A stretch of 6,589 nucleotides of DNA from Pseudomonadota bacterium (lineage in GTDB: Bacteria > Pseudomonadota > Gammaproteobacteria > Burkholderiales > Burkholderiaceae_B): positions 1-6,589 of the forward strand of contig JAFAGQ010000313.1 of NCBI GenBank assembly GCA_023422555.1, given 5' to 3'. The notes under the pieces are model-generated. The model saw nothing but the letters and a program-made list of their open reading frames with translations. It was not told where the DNA came from and did no database searches. Below are positions 1-6,541 of the stretch, piece by piece. Within the stretch, counting starts at the first letter, position 1. The number at the start of each line of letters is the position of its first letter. A program made the translations under genes and the position numbers.

Positions 1-2194
1 ACAGATCACCCACCACGTTCATGCCATCCATCAGCGGACCTTCAATCACCTCAATGGGACGACCGCCGCGCGCAGCGATTTTCTGCCTGACTTCTTCCGT
101 GTCTTCAACAATGTATTGTGTAATACCGTGAACCAGCGCATGAGACAGGCGTTTTTCCACTTCCTGTTCACGCCAGCTCAGATCTTCTTCTTTCTTCGTG
201 CCGCTGCCTTTGACCGAATCGGCATATTCCACCAGCCTCTCGGTTGATGTGCGTTCATCGTCGGGATCGGTTTTACCCACCGGCTCCTGTCTGTCCAGAA
301 TCACATCTTCAACCAGATCACGGGTTTTCGGATCCAGATCTGCGTAAACGCCCAGCATGCCCGCATTCACAATGCCCATCGTCATGCCTTCCTGAATCGC
401 ATAATACAGAAAGACAGTATGGATGGCCTCGCGCATGGCCTCGTTCCCGCGGAACGAAAAGCTCACATTGGAAACGCCACCTGAAATACGTGCGTGCGGC
501 AGATTGTCATGAATCCAGCGAGTGCCTTCAATGAAATCAACTGCATAATGATTGTGTTCATCAATCCCTGTTGCGACCGCAAACACATTAGGATCGAAAA
601 TAATATCTTCCGGCGGAAAGTCCAGCTCATCCACCAGCAGATGATAAGCCTTGCCGCAAATGTCCTTGCGACGCTGCAGAGTATCTGCCTGACCCTCTTC
701 GTCAAACGCCATGACCACGACAGCCGCACCGTACTTGCGGCACAGGCGTGCGTTTTCCAGAAAGGGTTCAACGCCTTCCTTCATGGAAATCGAATTGACG
801 ATGGGTTTGCCCTGAACACATTTGAGACCCTCTTCAATCACTTCCCACTTGGAACTGTCAATCATGATGGGAACGCGCGCGATATCAGGTTCAGATGCGA
901 TCAGATTCAGAAAGCGGCGCATATTCGCTTTCGAATCCAGCATGGCTTCATCCATATTGATATCAATAATCTGCGCGCCATTCTCAACCTGCTGGCGGGC
1001 AACGGCCAGCGCTTCGTCGAACTTTTCTTCGCGAATCAGGCGCAGGAACATTTTACTGCCTGTCACATTGGTACGTTCGCCCACATTCACGAACAAGGAC
1101 TCGTCATCAATATTGAGCGCTTCAAGCCCGGAAAGCCGAGTTTTGACAGGGACGTCAGGTACCACGCGTGCTGGCAGCTGTTGCACTTTCTCAACGATGG
1201 CGGCAATATGTTCCGGCGTCGTGCCGCAGCAGCCGCCCACCATATTGACGAAACCTGCCTGCGCAAATTCCTGCAGAAGAGATGACGTGTCGTCCGGCGT
1301 TTCATCGAAACCCGTATCGCTCATTGGATTAGGCAGACCGGCGTTCGGATAGACGCAAAGCCAGGTATCACAGATCTTGGACAGTTCTGCAATGTAAGGC
1401 CGCATCAGCGCGGCGCCCAGGGCACAGTTCAGACCAATGGTGACGGGACGCGCATGACGCACTGAATTCCAGAACGCTTCCACCGTCTGACCGGAGAGAA
1501 TACGACCTGATGCATCGGTGACAGTGCCGGAAATCATGACCGGCAGCCTGATCTGGCGCTCCTCGAAAATGGTCTCAACGGCAAAGATGGCCGCCTTGGC
1601 ATTGAGCGTATCAAAAATGGTTTCGATCAGAACAATATCAATCCCGCCATCCAGCAGCCCCCTGAGCTGCTCTTCATATGCCGACTGTAATTGTTCAAAT
1701 GTAATATTGCGCGCGCCCGGATCATTAACGTCCGGCGAAATGGATGCCGTTTTGGGCTGAGGTCCCAGTGCGCCGGCGACAAACCGAGGCCGTTCCGGGG
1801 TACTCCACGCATCACAGGCCTTGCGGGCGAGACGTGCCGACTCAAGATTCAGCTCGTACGCGATATCTGGAAGATCATAATCGCCCTGCGCGACCGAGGT
1901 GGCACCGAAGGTGTTGGTTTCGATAACATCGGCCCCCGCCTTCAGATACTGCTCATGGATCTGGCTGATAATATCCGGCCGAACCAGTGAAAGCAGTTCG
2001 TTGTCGCCCTTGACGTCCTGATGATGTTCCGCGAACCGCTCGCCACGGAAATCGGACTCGGCCAGCTTATAACGCTGGATCATGGTTCCCATGGCCCCGT
2101 CCAGCACAAGAATCCGGCCCTTTTGCAGTTCCTCTACAAAGCGGGCACCAGATGTGTAGGATTCGACGGGATATGGCAAGGCAGGATATGGCAC
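1..2194 (-). CDS. metH: Cobalamin-dependent methionine synthase, N-terminal 731 codons (partial at left edge)
   Basis: MetH transfers a methyl group from 5-methyltetrahydrofolate through enzyme-bound cobalamin to homocysteine, giving methionine and tetrahydrofolate in the cytoplasm. I checked the minus-strand frame from 2194 to 1 and found no stop. Domains in order: homocysteine-binding barrel at about residues 28-345, opening with [12 protein letters not shown] (from residue 29) and carrying the zinc ligands Cys257 (GLNCALG) and Cys322/Cys323 (GGCCGTTP); pterin-binding barrel from about 368 ([12 protein letters not shown]), with [14 protein letters not shown] near 571; then the start of the helical cap of the cobalamin domain ([18 protein letters not shown]) at the edge. 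The DxHxxG cobalamin motif and the reactivation domain lie outside. The sequence aligns closely with E. coli MetH as I recall it, with about 12 extra residues before the cap. No in-frame ATG precedes the conserved core. GTG at 2194, with a weak GAG seven bases upstream, is my start; TTG at 2179 is the alternative. It is divergent from the btuB leader. Confidence 0.95.
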   Translation of the reverse strand, partial: MPYPALPYPVESYTSGARFVEELQKGRILVLDGAMGTMIQRYKLAESDFRGERFAEHHQDVKGDNELLSLVRPDIISQIHEQYLKAGADVIETNTFGATSVAQGDYDLPDIAYELNLESARLARKACDAWSTPERPRFVAGALGPQPKTASISPDVNDPGARNITFEQLQSAYEEQLRGLLDGGIDIVLIETIFDTLNAKAAIFAVETIFEERQIRLPVMISGTVTDASGRILSGQTVEAFWNSVRHARPVTIGLNCALGAALMRPYIAELSKICDTWLCVYPNAGLPNPMSDTGFDETPDDTSSLLQEFAQAGFVNMVGGCCGTTPEHIAAIVEKVQQLPARVVPDVPVKTRLSGLEALNIDDESLFVNVGERTNVTGSKMFLRLIREEKFDEALAVARQQVENGAQIIDINMDEAMLDSKANMRRFLNLIASEPDIARVPIMIDSSKWEVIEEGLKCVQGKPIVNSISMKEGVEPFLENARLCRKYGAAVVVMAFDEEGQADTLQRRKDICGKAYHLLVDELDFPPEDIIFDPNVFAVATGIDEHNHYAVDFIEGTRWIHDNLPHARISGGVSNVSFSFRGNEAMREAIHTVFLYYAIQEGMTMGIVNAGMLGVYADLDPKTRDLVEDVILDRQEPVGKTDPDDERTSTERLVEYADSVKGSGTKKEEDLSWREQEVEKRLSHALVHGITQYIVEDTEEVRQKIAARGGRPIEVIEGPLMDGMNVVGDL

Positions 2195-2231
2195 GTTCAG
2201 GCTCGATCTATTTATTTGAATTCAATACAAA

Positions 2232-2237
2232 ATTGTA
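2232..2237 (-). promoter_or_regulatory. Possible -10 element for metH
   Basis: Read on the minus strand this is TACAAT, a good match to the sigma-70 -10 consensus, 38 bases before the proposed GTG start and followed by an AT-rich stretch. No good -35 hexamer is present at 16-18 bp spacing, so the call rests on the -10 and position alone. Confidence 0.3.
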
Positions 2238-2450
2238 GCGGATTTGCAACCAGGACACCCGCAAACCCCTGACGGCAGCGGGCAATTGAGCGTTGACAGC
2301 GCACTGACGCGGTCTGCGCCACATCTGGAGCGCCAGCCTGGATCCAATAAGTGCTGCGTTCCGGCTCATATAAGGGCAGAAATAAGCTATCCAGAGCGAT
2401 TCAGGCGTCCGGCGGCGCAATTACGGCTGTCATGACCTGTACCAATCTAT

Positions 2451-2456
2451 TACAAT
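2451..2456 (+). promoter_or_regulatory. Possible -10 element for the btuB-btuF transcript
   Basis: TACAAT lies so that transcription would begin near 2463, almost exactly at the first paired base of riboswitch helix P1 (2462). That placement is what a riboswitch-controlled transcript would need. The -35 region at about 2428-2433 is a poor match to consensus, so the promoter is plausible but unproven. Confidence 0.35.
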
Positions 2457-2460
2457 TGCA

Positions 2461-2603
2461 TTTTCAGGGTGCATTCACCATGCCTGGCATGGGGTGAATG
2501 GTAAACGGGAAACAGGAAAGTGATCACGTCAGTCACTGCAACCTGTGCTGCCCCCGCAACGGTAATCAGGCTCTGGCCTGCAGCCCGACATCGGCCCTGA
2601 AAC
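2461..2603 (+). promoter_or_regulatory. Cobalamin (B12) riboswitch aptamer upstream of btuB
   Basis: This RNA element binds a cobalamin such as adenosylcobalamin and normally lowers expression of the downstream transport gene. Conserved core pieces appear in order: ACGGGAA at 2505-2511, GCTGCCCCCGCAACGGTAA at 2547-2565, and the B12-box-like CAGCCCGACATCGGCC at 2581-2596. Visible helices support it. P1 pairs TTTCAGGG (2462-2469) with CCCTGAAA (2595-2602), eight perfect pairs. A P2-type hairpin pairs CATTCACC (2472-2479) with GGTGAATG (2493-2500). P5 pairs ACAGG (2512-2516) with CCTGT (2542-2546). A further hairpin pairs CAGGC (2567-2571) with GCCTG (2576-2580). The P5 loop is longer than usual and contains AGTGA/TCACT, able to form an extra hairpin. 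It faces only btuB-btuF; metH is on the other strand. Confidence 0.93.
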
Positions 2604-2680
2604 TGCCGTCGGCCCCTGAACCGGGCCGCTTCCATTCGAACCTGATGTGCGGGGTCGCGCATCCTTTACCGGTATCACAT
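2604..2680 (+). promoter_or_regulatory. btuB leader / riboswitch expression platform
   Basis: This stretch joins the aptamer to the btuB start codon. It can form a hairpin of CGGCCC (2610-2615) with GGGCCG (2623-2628), and a second of GATGTGC (2644-2650) with GCGCATC (2657-2663, one G-U pair) closing a GGGGTC loop. Neither is followed by a run of T, so there is no classical intrinsic terminator, and control of translation initiation is the more likely mode. CCCTGAA at 2614-2620 duplicates the 3' strand of P1 and could compete for the same partner. ATCAC at 2674-2678, just before the ATG, is complementary to GTGAT at 2520-2524 in the P5 loop. The mechanism is inference. Confidence 0.55.
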
Positions 2681-4576
2681 ATGAAGTTCTCTCTTTCGCC
2701 CATGGCGCTTGCCCTGGCGCTGCTGCCTTTTGCCGCTGTGGCACAAACCTCCACCACCGCTGTCGCTCCCGCTGTTGCCACTTCGCCTGAAACACAAGTC
2801 ACGCGACTGGAGACCATTGTGGTTACTCCCGCGCGCGACAGCCAGTCGTTGTCCGATGTTTACGGTGACGTCAGCGTAATCACAAATGAAACGCTGCGCA
2901 ATGCCGGTTCTGCCTCATTAACCGAACTGCTTGCCCGCCAGCCTCAGATTCAGGCCTATCAGCAGGGTGGCCCACAGACCCTGTCGGGAATTTTCATGCG
3001 CGGAGCCAGTCCGCAGCAGACGCTGGTCATGGTAGATGGTCAGCGTATCAACGATCCGGCCACAGGCAGTACTTATCTGAGCGCGATCGATCCCACCACC
3101 GTTGAACGCGTGGAAATTTTGCGTGGCGCAGCCAGCAGTCTGTATGGTTCGGATGCCATGGGCGGCGTCATCAATATCATCACGCGCCCTGACGGTGCCG
3201 ACAAGCCACTCAGCGTTTTGGGAAACATTGGGGTTGGCACGCACAGCCTGTTCAAGAGCAGCCTGGGACTGTCAGGCGCCAGAGATGGCTGGGATTACCG
3301 GCTCGCGGGCAGTTACGCCAGCAGCGACGGCTTTAATGCCACACGTGAAAAACTGGGTGAATTTACCTACAATCCGGACCGCGACGGCTACGAGCAGGCA
3401 TCACTCTCGGGCTCGCTGGGCTATACCTGGAAACCCGGAAACCGCCTGGGTGTCTCGTTTTATAATGGCTATACGAATGGCCAGTTTGATACCGGTGCCT
3501 ATGACACCAACACATTTGGCATTATGCGTCAGCAGTCTGTTGCCGTCACAAGCAATAACCGTCTGACCGACTGGTGGGAAAGCGTACTGCAGGTCAGCGT
3601 CAATCGCAATCTCTATGATTCGCGCGCATCTTATGGCGATTCTGTCATCGGCAGCATTCAACGTACTTATTCCTGGCAGAATAACTTTGCCATCAACAAG
3701 CAAAATAGCCTGTCCCTGTTGCTCGAACGCAAAGACGAAAGCATCTTCGGCACAACCACCTACGAAAAAGACAAACGTCATACCAACGCTGCCGGTCTGA
3801 TCTACCGCGGCAATTTCGATCGTCATCACCTGCAGGCCAGCCTGCGCAACGACAATGTCTCCGGCTACCAGAGCAAAACCACCGGCAGCCTGAGTTATGA
3901 CTTTGATATTACATCCCAATGGTCTGTCGGCGTGGCGGGCAACACAGGCTATCGTGTTCCTACCTTTGCAGACCTGTATACACCTCTGAGTTTCGGCTAT
4001 CAGGGCAATCCGGACCTGAAACCGGAAACCTCCCGCAATATCGAGTTGCGAACCGCCTGGAAAACCGACGATACCACTCTGTCGGTCAACGCATGGCAAA
4101 CGAAATATCGCGACCTGATCAACGGCTACGTTTGCGACGAGATGTTTAACTGTACGGCTGAGAATACCGACAGGGCCACCGTCCGCGGTATTTCACTGAA
4201 TGTTGAACATCAGTTTGACAACACCCGAATTTATGCCGGTGCCGACTTCATGAATCCCAAAGATGACGAAACCGGCAAACAGCTGATCCGACGTGCGCGT
4301 CAGGTCTATCGACTGGGTGCTTCTCAGACTCTGGGTCAGGCGACACTGGCTGCGGACTTCACCCACACGGGACGGCGCTACGATGACAAGGACAATACCC
4401 GTGAAAGAAGACTTGGCAGTTACGGGCTGTTGAATCTGCGGGCCAGCTATGCGTTCAGCAAAAACCTGGAAGCCCAGGTCAGCTGGAACAACGTGCTGAA
4501 CAAAAAGTATGAAACGTCTTACGGTTACAATCAGGCCGGTACTAACGTCTTCTTCAATCTCGCCTTCCGCATGTAA
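2681..4576 (+). CDS. btuB: TonB-dependent outer-membrane cobalamin receptor (BtuB type)
   Basis: A 631-residue outer-membrane receptor (E. coli BtuB is of similar size) that takes up cobalamin using TonB-ExbBD energy. The signal peptide is residues 1-21, with probable cleavage at AVA-Q. A TonB box (ETIVVTP) is at 44-50. The plug follows to about 170 and includes IFMRGA, VMVDGQRIN, VERVEILRGA (from 141) and YGSDAMGGVINII. The rest is a 22-strand-type beta barrel. BtuB-like landmarks include GYRVPTFADLY, GNPDLKPE and, near the C-terminus, NVLNKKYETSYGYNQAG. Cys485 and Cys491 are close together in a probable loop and could form a disulfide. The frame stays open upstream to ATG 2498, but that would place 61 extra residues across the riboswitch and ahead of the signal peptide, so ATG 2681 is chosen although no strong ribosome site precedes it. 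The chain ends in FRM rather than the usual terminal Phe. The cobalamin riboswitch upstream and btuF immediately downstream support cobalamin as ligand. Confidence 0.92.
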   Translation: MKFSLSPMALALALLPFAAVAQTSTTAVAPAVATSPETQVTRLETIVVTPARDSQSLSDVYGDVSVITNETLRNAGSASLTELLARQPQIQAYQQGGPQTLSGIFMRGASPQQTLVMVDGQRINDPATGSTYLSAIDPTTVERVEILRGAASSLYGSDAMGGVINIITRPDGADKPLSVLGNIGVGTHSLFKSSLGLSGARDGWDYRLAGSYASSDGFNATREKLGEFTYNPDRDGYEQASLSGSLGYTWKPGNRLGVSFYNGYTNGQFDTGAYDTNTFGIMRQQSVAVTSNNRLTDWWESVLQVSVNRNLYDSRASYGDSVIGSIQRTYSWQNNFAINKQNSLSLLLERKDESIFGTTTYEKDKRHTNAAGLIYRGNFDRHHLQASLRNDNVSGYQSKTTGSLSYDFDITSQWSVGVAGNTGYRVPTFADLYTPLSFGYQGNPDLKPETSRNIELRTAWKTDDTTLSVNAWQTKYRDLINGYVCDEMFNCTAENTDRATVRGISLNVEHQFDNTRIYAGADFMNPKDDETGKQLIRRARQVYRLGASQTLGQATLAADFTHTGRRYDDKDNTRERRLGSYGLLNLRASYAFSKNLEAQVSWNNVLNKKYETSYGYNQAGTNVFFNLAFRM

Positions 4577-4579
4577 ACC

Positions 4580-5629
4580 ATGAACAGCCGCAAATACAAA
4601 CGTGTTCTGAAAATGACAAGTGCAGTATTTGCGGCGCTGGTACTGGCGGCACCGACTGCCTGGGGACAGGGACTGCGGGTAGGCCAGGCACAAGGCCTTC
4701 GACTGGGACAGGATCAGGGATTAAGACTGGGACAAGCCCACGGATTGAGGCCGGAACAGAGAGGGGCTGAGGCCCGGCCAGCCGCATCAACTCCGGCACC
4801 AGATTCGAAAGAACCCTCTGCGTCCCATCAATCGAACAGGACCGCCATCACCCTTTCTCCCCATCTGACTGAACTGGTCTATGCGGCCGGTGCCGGCGAT
4901 CATCTGCTGGGGGTCGCGGAAGGCAGCAACTATCCGCCCACTGCCGCCGCACTGCCTAAGGTAGGCAGCGGTGTGACGCCCAATATCGAACGCATTGCGG
5001 TGCTTCATCCCTCGGTGATTCTGGCCTGGGGTTTCAGAAACGGGGCAAACCAGAGTGACCCGGCTCTGCAGAAACTTAACATCCCCATTCGCTACCAGGC
5101 GCCCCAAACCCTGGATGATGTCGTTCGTGATATTGGAGAGCTGGGAAGTCTGTTCGGGACGCAACAGACGGCTGGCGATACAGTGCGGCAATTGCAGGCC
5201 ATCCTGTCGTCGACCCGAGCCCGATATGAGCATGCGGCCCCGGTCAGCGTTTTTGTGCTGGTCAGCCGCGAACCGCTATACACGCTGGGAAACAATTCAT
5301 TTGTAATGGATGCGCTGCATGCCTGTGGTGCTGAATCGGCATTTACATCGCTGACCGCTCCCGCGCCGATTGTGAGCAGAGAGCAGCTGCTTATCGCGCG
5401 CCCGCAGATGGTACTGTTTGCCGCAAAAGCCAAGGATGCAGAGCAACAGGCAATTACGCGAACGCTGGCAAGTGTCGGCCTGCGACTGAAGCCAGACCAG
5501 ATTATAGGCCAGGACCCGGATATCCTTTTTCGACCGACCGACAGGCTGATTCGCAGCTTACCCGCACTATGCGAGCAGATAGATCAGGTCAGGCATCAGC
5601 TGCCTCAAGCTGCTTCTGAATCGCCTTAG
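4580..5629 (+). CDS. btuF: Periplasmic cobalamin-binding protein (BtuF type) with octapeptide-repeat N-terminus
   Basis: A 349-residue class III substrate-binding protein of the Peripla_BP_2 (BtuF/FhuD) fold, which hands cobalamin to an inner-membrane BtuCD-type ABC transporter. Residues 1-29 look like a signal peptide (basic RKYKR, hydrophobic core, probable cleavage near AWG-Q). Residues 31-62 are four octapeptide repeats, then a low-complexity Ala/Pro/Ser stretch to about 86. The binding domain is at about 88-335. BtuF-like motifs include ITLSPHLTEL, SNYPP (116-120), NIERI, the ligand-pocket Trp150 in LAW, and VSREQLL. Cys249 and Cys331 match the positions of the disulfide in E. coli BtuF. 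E. coli BtuF is about 266 residues, so the excess is almost all the N-terminal extension. It begins three bases after the btuB stop, so the two are surely one operon. No clear ribosome site precedes ATG 4580; ATG 4613 would remove the basic part of the signal peptide. Its 3' end overlaps the convergent oxidoreductase gene. Confidence 0.9.
   Translation: MNSRKYKRVLKMTSAVFAALVLAAPTAWGQGLRVGQAQGLRLGQDQGLRLGQAHGLRPEQRGAEARPAASTPAPDSKEPSASHQSNRTAITLSPHLTELVYAAGAGDHLLGVAEGSNYPPTAAALPKVGSGVTPNIERIAVLHPSVILAWGFRNGANQSDPALQKLNIPIRYQAPQTLDDVVRDIGELGSLFGTQQTAGDTVRQLQAILSSTRARYEHAAPVSVFVLVSREPLYTLGNNSFVMDALHACGAESAFTSLTAPAPIVSREQLLIARPQMVLFAAKAKDAEQQAITRTLASVGLRLKPDQIIGQDPDILFRPTDRLIRSLPALCEQIDQVRHQLPQAASESP
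4670..4765 (+). repeat. Four in-frame 24-bp repeats encoding an octapeptide (consensus GLRxGQxx) in btuF
   Basis: Residues 31-62 of the BtuF-type protein are four consecutive eight-residue units beginning GLR; the first three are GLRVGQAQ, GLRLGQDQ and GLRLGQAH, and the fourth is degenerate (GLRPEQ). They start right after the predicted signal-peptide cleavage point, so they would be the N-terminus of the mature periplasmic protein. The DNA repeat is much less exact than the peptide repeat because codons differ between units. The function is unknown; a tether or linker is possible. Confidence 0.85.
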
Positions 5630-6497
5630 CGGCGACCACCCCATCGGCCATGGACGTAACCACACACGGATGCTGGCGGTGCGTGACCTCGCCTATCGCA
5701 TAAATGCCCGGCAGATTGGTCTCTGTTGTATGAACATCTGTTATCACATAGCCCAGATCATCCAGAGCCAGACCCAGATCTTCCATGCCCTGCAGTCTTG
5801 CACGATAACCGTAAAGTACCAGAATCGCATCGTAAGTTCGACCATTGACCTGACGGGTTTCCGGATCGAAGGTATAGGATCCGGTAGTCATGTCCGAATC
5901 CTTCAGGAATTTCAGCCAATGGCGCTGACAACGCAGCGTTCGCGCATAGATATGCACCGATTTGGCGCCGCGCTCCTTCAGGAAAATTGCGTTTTCAAAT
6001 GCGTTATCACCGCCGCCCAGTATGGCCACGTCCTTGAGCGCAAATTCAAAGTTGGCCACGTGCTTACCCGGTCCTATCAGCACGTTTTCGTATTTTTCCT
6101 TTTTCCATTCCGGCGGCCTTCTGGGCTCCACGCCACTGGCGATGACCACAAAACGCGCATGCAGGGGCAGATCTGCGCCGAAAAAGACCTTGAAATGACT
6201 CTTGCCGTCTGCCGCAGACTCATCGCGTTCAATGCGGGTGACATGAGAATTGAGGAGGACCGGCACGCGGGCACTGTCCAGGCTCAGCTTAATTTTTGCG
6301 GCAACTTCCTCTCCGGTCAGGCCAGGAGCGGTAACGTTCCAGGTATCTTCAAACGGGTTGCTGGCACTTAGCCCCCCTGCCCGACCACTGGATTCAATGA
6401 CCAGGGGAGAGAAACCCATATGTGCCAGCCAGACCGCACAGGAGGCGCCTGCGGGACCGGCGCCAATGACAATGGCATCATAAACAGCCTGCTGCAT
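5589..6497 (-). CDS. FAD/NAD(P)-dependent oxidoreductase, thioredoxin-reductase-like fold without CxxC
   Basis: A 302-residue two-dinucleotide-domain flavoprotein. The FAD-binding motif GAGPAG is at 12-17, with an acidic residue ending the second strand (VIES) and GG at 41-42. A second nucleotide motif, GGGDNAFENA, is at 161-170, where NAD(P)H should bind. The C-terminal FAD-contact motif reads YAIGEV (266-271), with Glu where thioredoxin reductases usually have Asp. The only cysteines are 20, 190 and 278, so the redox-active CxxC of thioredoxin reductase is absent and that function is unlikely. The basic HRR-type NADPH phosphate site is also not evident, so the cofactor preference is open. 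The electron acceptor cannot be told; ferredoxin, flavin, or a cobalamin-linked acceptor are possibilities, the last only because of the neighbours. A ribosome site GAGGA (6512-6508) lies ten bases before the ATG. It has its own upstream region and converges on btuF, overlapping its end by 41 bp. Confidence 0.85.
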   Translation of the reverse strand: MQQAVYDAIVIGAGPAGASCAVWLAHMGFSPLVIESSGRAGGLSASNPFEDTWNVTAPGLTGEEVAAKIKLSLDSARVPVLLNSHVTRIERDESAADGKSHFKVFFGADLPLHARFVVIASGVEPRRPPEWKKEKYENVLIGPGKHVANFEFALKDVAILGGGDNAFENAIFLKERGAKSVHIYARTLRCQRHWLKFLKDSDMTTGSYTFDPETRQVNGRTYDAILVLYGYRARLQGMEDLGLALDDLGYVITDVHTTETNLPGIYAIGEVTHRQHPCVVTSMADGVVAAKAIQKQLEAADA

Positions 6498-6507
6498 TCG
6501 GGAAAAA

Positions 6508-6512
6508 TCCTC
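6508..6512 (-). promoter_or_regulatory. Ribosome binding site of the oxidoreductase gene
   Basis: GAGGA on the minus strand, ten bases before ATG 6497, is the clearest Shine-Dalgarno sequence in the window and supports that start. The proposed btuB, btuF and metH starts lack a comparably good site. Confidence 0.65.
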
Positions 6513-6541
6513 GTTTAATCATGAATTTATCTTTACCGGCA

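Larger units (their letters stand above)
2195..2460. other. Divergent intergenic region between metH and the btuB riboswitch
   Basis: These 266 bases carry the 5' leader and promoter of metH on the minus strand and the upstream promoter region of btuB on the plus strand. Short open frames exist here but none has a start, ribosome site or recognisable protein. The clearest structure is an imperfect hairpin at 2299-2319: GCGCA pairs with TGCGC, then a two-base bulge and GAC/GTC closing a three-base loop. It has no adjoining T-run. I saw no SAM, SAH or second cobalamin riboswitch on the metH strand. Confidence 0.6.

Noticed and set aside
494..1285. Open frame of 263 codons on the plus strand within metH
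   Set aside because: It is antisense to a clearly conserved MetH reading frame, has no recognisable domain or ribosome site, and is explained by the coding bias of metH.
822..1352. Open frame of 176 codons on the plus strand within metH
   Set aside because: Antisense to metH, overlaps another antisense frame, Ser-rich with no protein-like motifs.
1..2194. Frameshift or nonsense mutation making metH a pseudogene
   Set aside because: All triplets in the frame were checked for stops and none was found; conserved motifs occur in a single frame from the start to the window edge.
2195..2460. SAH or SAM riboswitch in the metH leader
   Set aside because: I read the minus strand for conserved core sequences and helices of these families and found none; the hairpin at 2299-2319 is not specific.
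2610..2628. Hairpin CGGCCC/GGGCCG as an intrinsic terminator of the riboswitch
   Set aside because: No T-run follows (the next bases are CTTCCATTCG), so it does not look like a Rho-independent terminator; kept only as part of the expression platform.
3401..4099. Open frame of 232 codons on the minus strand within btuB
   Set aside because: Shadow of the TonB-dependent receptor gene; no domain, no ribosome site, no independent promoter context.
5591..5634. Small stems at the btuF/oxidoreductase junction as a bidirectional terminator
   Set aside because: AGGCA/TGCCT and CGCC/GGCG are only four or five pairs with no T-runs on either strand.
5670..6371. Open frame of 233 codons on the plus strand opposite the oxidoreductase
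   Set aside because: The minus-strand frame carries both dinucleotide-binding motifs and a good ribosome site; this one is its antisense shadow.
5589..6497. Thioredoxin reductase (trxB) assignment
   Set aside because: The fold motifs fit, but the redox-active CxxC pair is absent and the chain has only three scattered cysteines.
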